Positions 62,952 to 64,000 of a stretch of DNA of 64,000 nucleotides are shown here, one piece after another (position 1 is the first letter of the stretch; every line of letters starts with the position of its first letter). The DNA is taken from contig JAFIGU010000085.1 in NCBI GenBank assembly GCA_017849555.1, forward strand, positions 96,779 through 160,778, read 5' to 3'. The position numbers and the translations under genes were made by a program. The stretch comes from Sphingomonas sp. Its GTDB lineage: Bacteria; Pseudomonadota; Alphaproteobacteria; Sphingomonadales; Sphingomonadaceae. The notes beneath the pieces were generated by a model. That model was not told the origin of the DNA. It worked only from the letters and a program-made list of their open reading frames with translations, and made no database searches.

Positions 62952-64000
62952 ATGAAGAAGCATAATTTCGCCGCCGGCTGCGCGGTGCTCGCGCTCTGCG
63001 CGCTATCCGCGCCGGCCTTCGCGCAGACCGCCGACACGCCGGCCGCCGACCCGGCGCAGACCGCCGACGATACGGGTGCGGACATTATCGTCACCGGCTC
63101 GGCGCGCGCGCAGCGCCGTTTCGACGTCTCCTATGCGATCAACTCGCTCAGCCAGGCGAACGTCGAGAAGATAGCGCCGAAGAGTTACGCCGACCTGCTC
63201 GGCACGGTCCCCGGCATCCAGGTCGAGGCGACCGGCGGTGAGGTGCAGAACATCACCCGCGTGCGTGGCATCCCGACCGATCGTGGTTATCTGATCTTCC
63301 AGCAGGACGGGCTGCCGCTCTACCACGAAATCGACGGCGTCTTCTTCAACTCCGGCGAAGGCATGAACCGCTACGACTTGATGACCGAGCGGGTCGAGAT
63401 CGTGCGCGGCGGCCCGGCGCCGATCTATGCCAGCAGCGCCGCGGCGATCGCCAACAACATCACCGTATCGGGCGGTCCGCAGGCGCGCGGCAAGGCGCAG
63501 GTCACGCTGGGCGATACCGGCCTTTATCGGCTCGACGCGATGCAATCCGGCCCGATCAGCGACAACACTTTTTTCGCGATCGGCGGTTTCCTGCGCCAGC
63601 ATGACGGTTATCGCTATGCCGGTTTCCCCAGCGACAAGGGCGGCCAGATCCGCGCCAACCTCAAGCGCGAGCTGAACAATGGATATGTCAAGATCTCGGC
63701 CGAATATGTGAACGACCACAACGTCTTCTATCTGCCGATCCCGACCAACGATCCGCGTAACCCGGCGGTCTCGCTCAATCCCTATATCGACTATTTCACC
63801 GGCACGATGAACTCGCCGTCGCTGCGCAACGTCAACATCAAATATCGCGACGGCGCCGGAGCGCTGCAAAGCATGCAGCGCGACCTCGCCAACGGCCGTC
63901 ACATGCGCTTCTTCAACGCCGCGGTCGATTACGAAGCGGACTTCAACGGCTGGCACGTCTCCGCCAAGGTCGGCGGGACCAAGGGCAAGTCGAGCTTCGA
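62952..64000 (+). CDS. TonB-dependent outer membrane receptor, 3' truncated
   Basis: The frame is open from ATG 62952 to the right window edge, about 349 residues. Signal peptide (AAGCAVLALCALSAPAFA), Ala/Asp-rich linker, TonB box DIIVTGSARAQRRFDV, and plug segments YADLLGTVPGIQVEATGG and ERVEIVRGGPAPIYAS. The plug differs from the other three receptors here (SSAAAIANNI instead of the usual GGxIN block), placing it in another subgroup. It faces a ROK regulator across an AT-rich palindrome, so carbohydrate uptake is plausible. The C-terminal barrel is outside the window. Confidence 0.92.
   Translation, partial: MKKHNFAAGCAVLALCALSAPAFAQTADTPAADPAQTADDTGADIIVTGSARAQRRFDVSYAINSLSQANVEKIAPKSYADLLGTVPGIQVEATGGEVQNITRVRGIPTDRGYLIFQQDGLPLYHEIDGVFFNSGEGMNRYDLMTERVEIVRGGPAPIYASSAAAIANNITVSGGPQARGKAQVTLGDTGLYRLDAMQSGPISDNTFFAIGGFLRQHDGYRYAGFPSDKGGQIRANLKRELNNGYVKISAEYVNDHNVFYLPIPTNDPRNPAVSLNPYIDYFTGTMNSPSLRNVNIKYRDGAGALQSMQRDLANGRHMRFFNAAVDYEADFNGWHVSAKVGGTKGKSSF

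Overview
The window looks like chromosomal DNA of a high-GC alphaproteobacterium, most probably a sphingomonad (Sphingomonas or a close relative). The reasons are the strongly GC-biased third codon positions, four TonB-dependent receptors (TBDRs) in 64 kb, many overlapping ATGA and TGATG gene junctions, and the gene types present (PI-PLC-like, N-acyl-D-amino-acid deacylase, HxlR, ROK and TetR genes around TBDRs). No rRNA, tRNA, CRISPR array, insertion sequence or phage gene was seen. Both edges cut genes: an alpha/beta hydrolase at the left and a TBDR at the right. The taxonomic call is inference from gene content, not from a marker gene.

Layout. 1-8.1 kb: hydrolase end, a small membrane protein, a TetR gene, a DUF899 protein and a tripartite drug-efflux operon (outer membrane factor, HlyD-type adaptor, DHA2 pump) divergent from its own TetR regulator, with two matching 16-bp palindromes between them. 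8.4-12.1 kb: an M13 metallopeptidase behind a large palindrome, then an ABC1/UbiB-type kinase. 12.1-15.0 kb: an overlapping operon (HxlR regulator, DsbA-fold isomerase, SDR, hotdog thioesterase) and a second HxlR gene; the two HxlR genes share one operator sequence. 15.3-16.5 kb: a formylglycine-generating enzyme followed by what looks like the broken tail of a sulfatase gene. 16.8-21.5 kb: TBDR plus secreted PI-PLC-like enzyme, and a regulator made of two fused TetR units. 21.8-23.8 kb: tspO coupled to a photolyase. 24.1-35.1 kb: a compact glycogen operon glgP-glgB-glgC-glgA-glgX with a divergent alpha-glucosidase. 35.2-43.1 kb: epoxide-hydrolase-like enzyme, TBDR with serine hydrolase, a second tandem TetR regulator, SnoaL-like protein, AraC regulator and SDR.

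43.4-55.3 kb is the most coherent accessory region: serine hydrolase, TBDR, second serine hydrolase, N-acyl-D-amino-acid deacylase, PaiB-like flavoprotein and YtcJ-like amidohydrolase run in one direction, followed by a LysR gene divergent from a D-serine dehydratase/D-threonine aldolase-like enzyme that is coupled to RidA. Read together these suggest import, release and breakdown of D-amino-acid-containing compounds, with RidA removing the reactive enamine; this is inference. 55.4-60.2 kb holds HU, a YbaK-type deacylase, an LLM flavin oxidoreductase, and a MarR - isochorismatase-like - membrane protein - MFS operon. 60.2-64 kb holds a carbohydrate-esterase-like protein behind a LacI-type palindrome, and a ROK regulator divergent from the truncated TBDR with an AT-rich palindrome between them.
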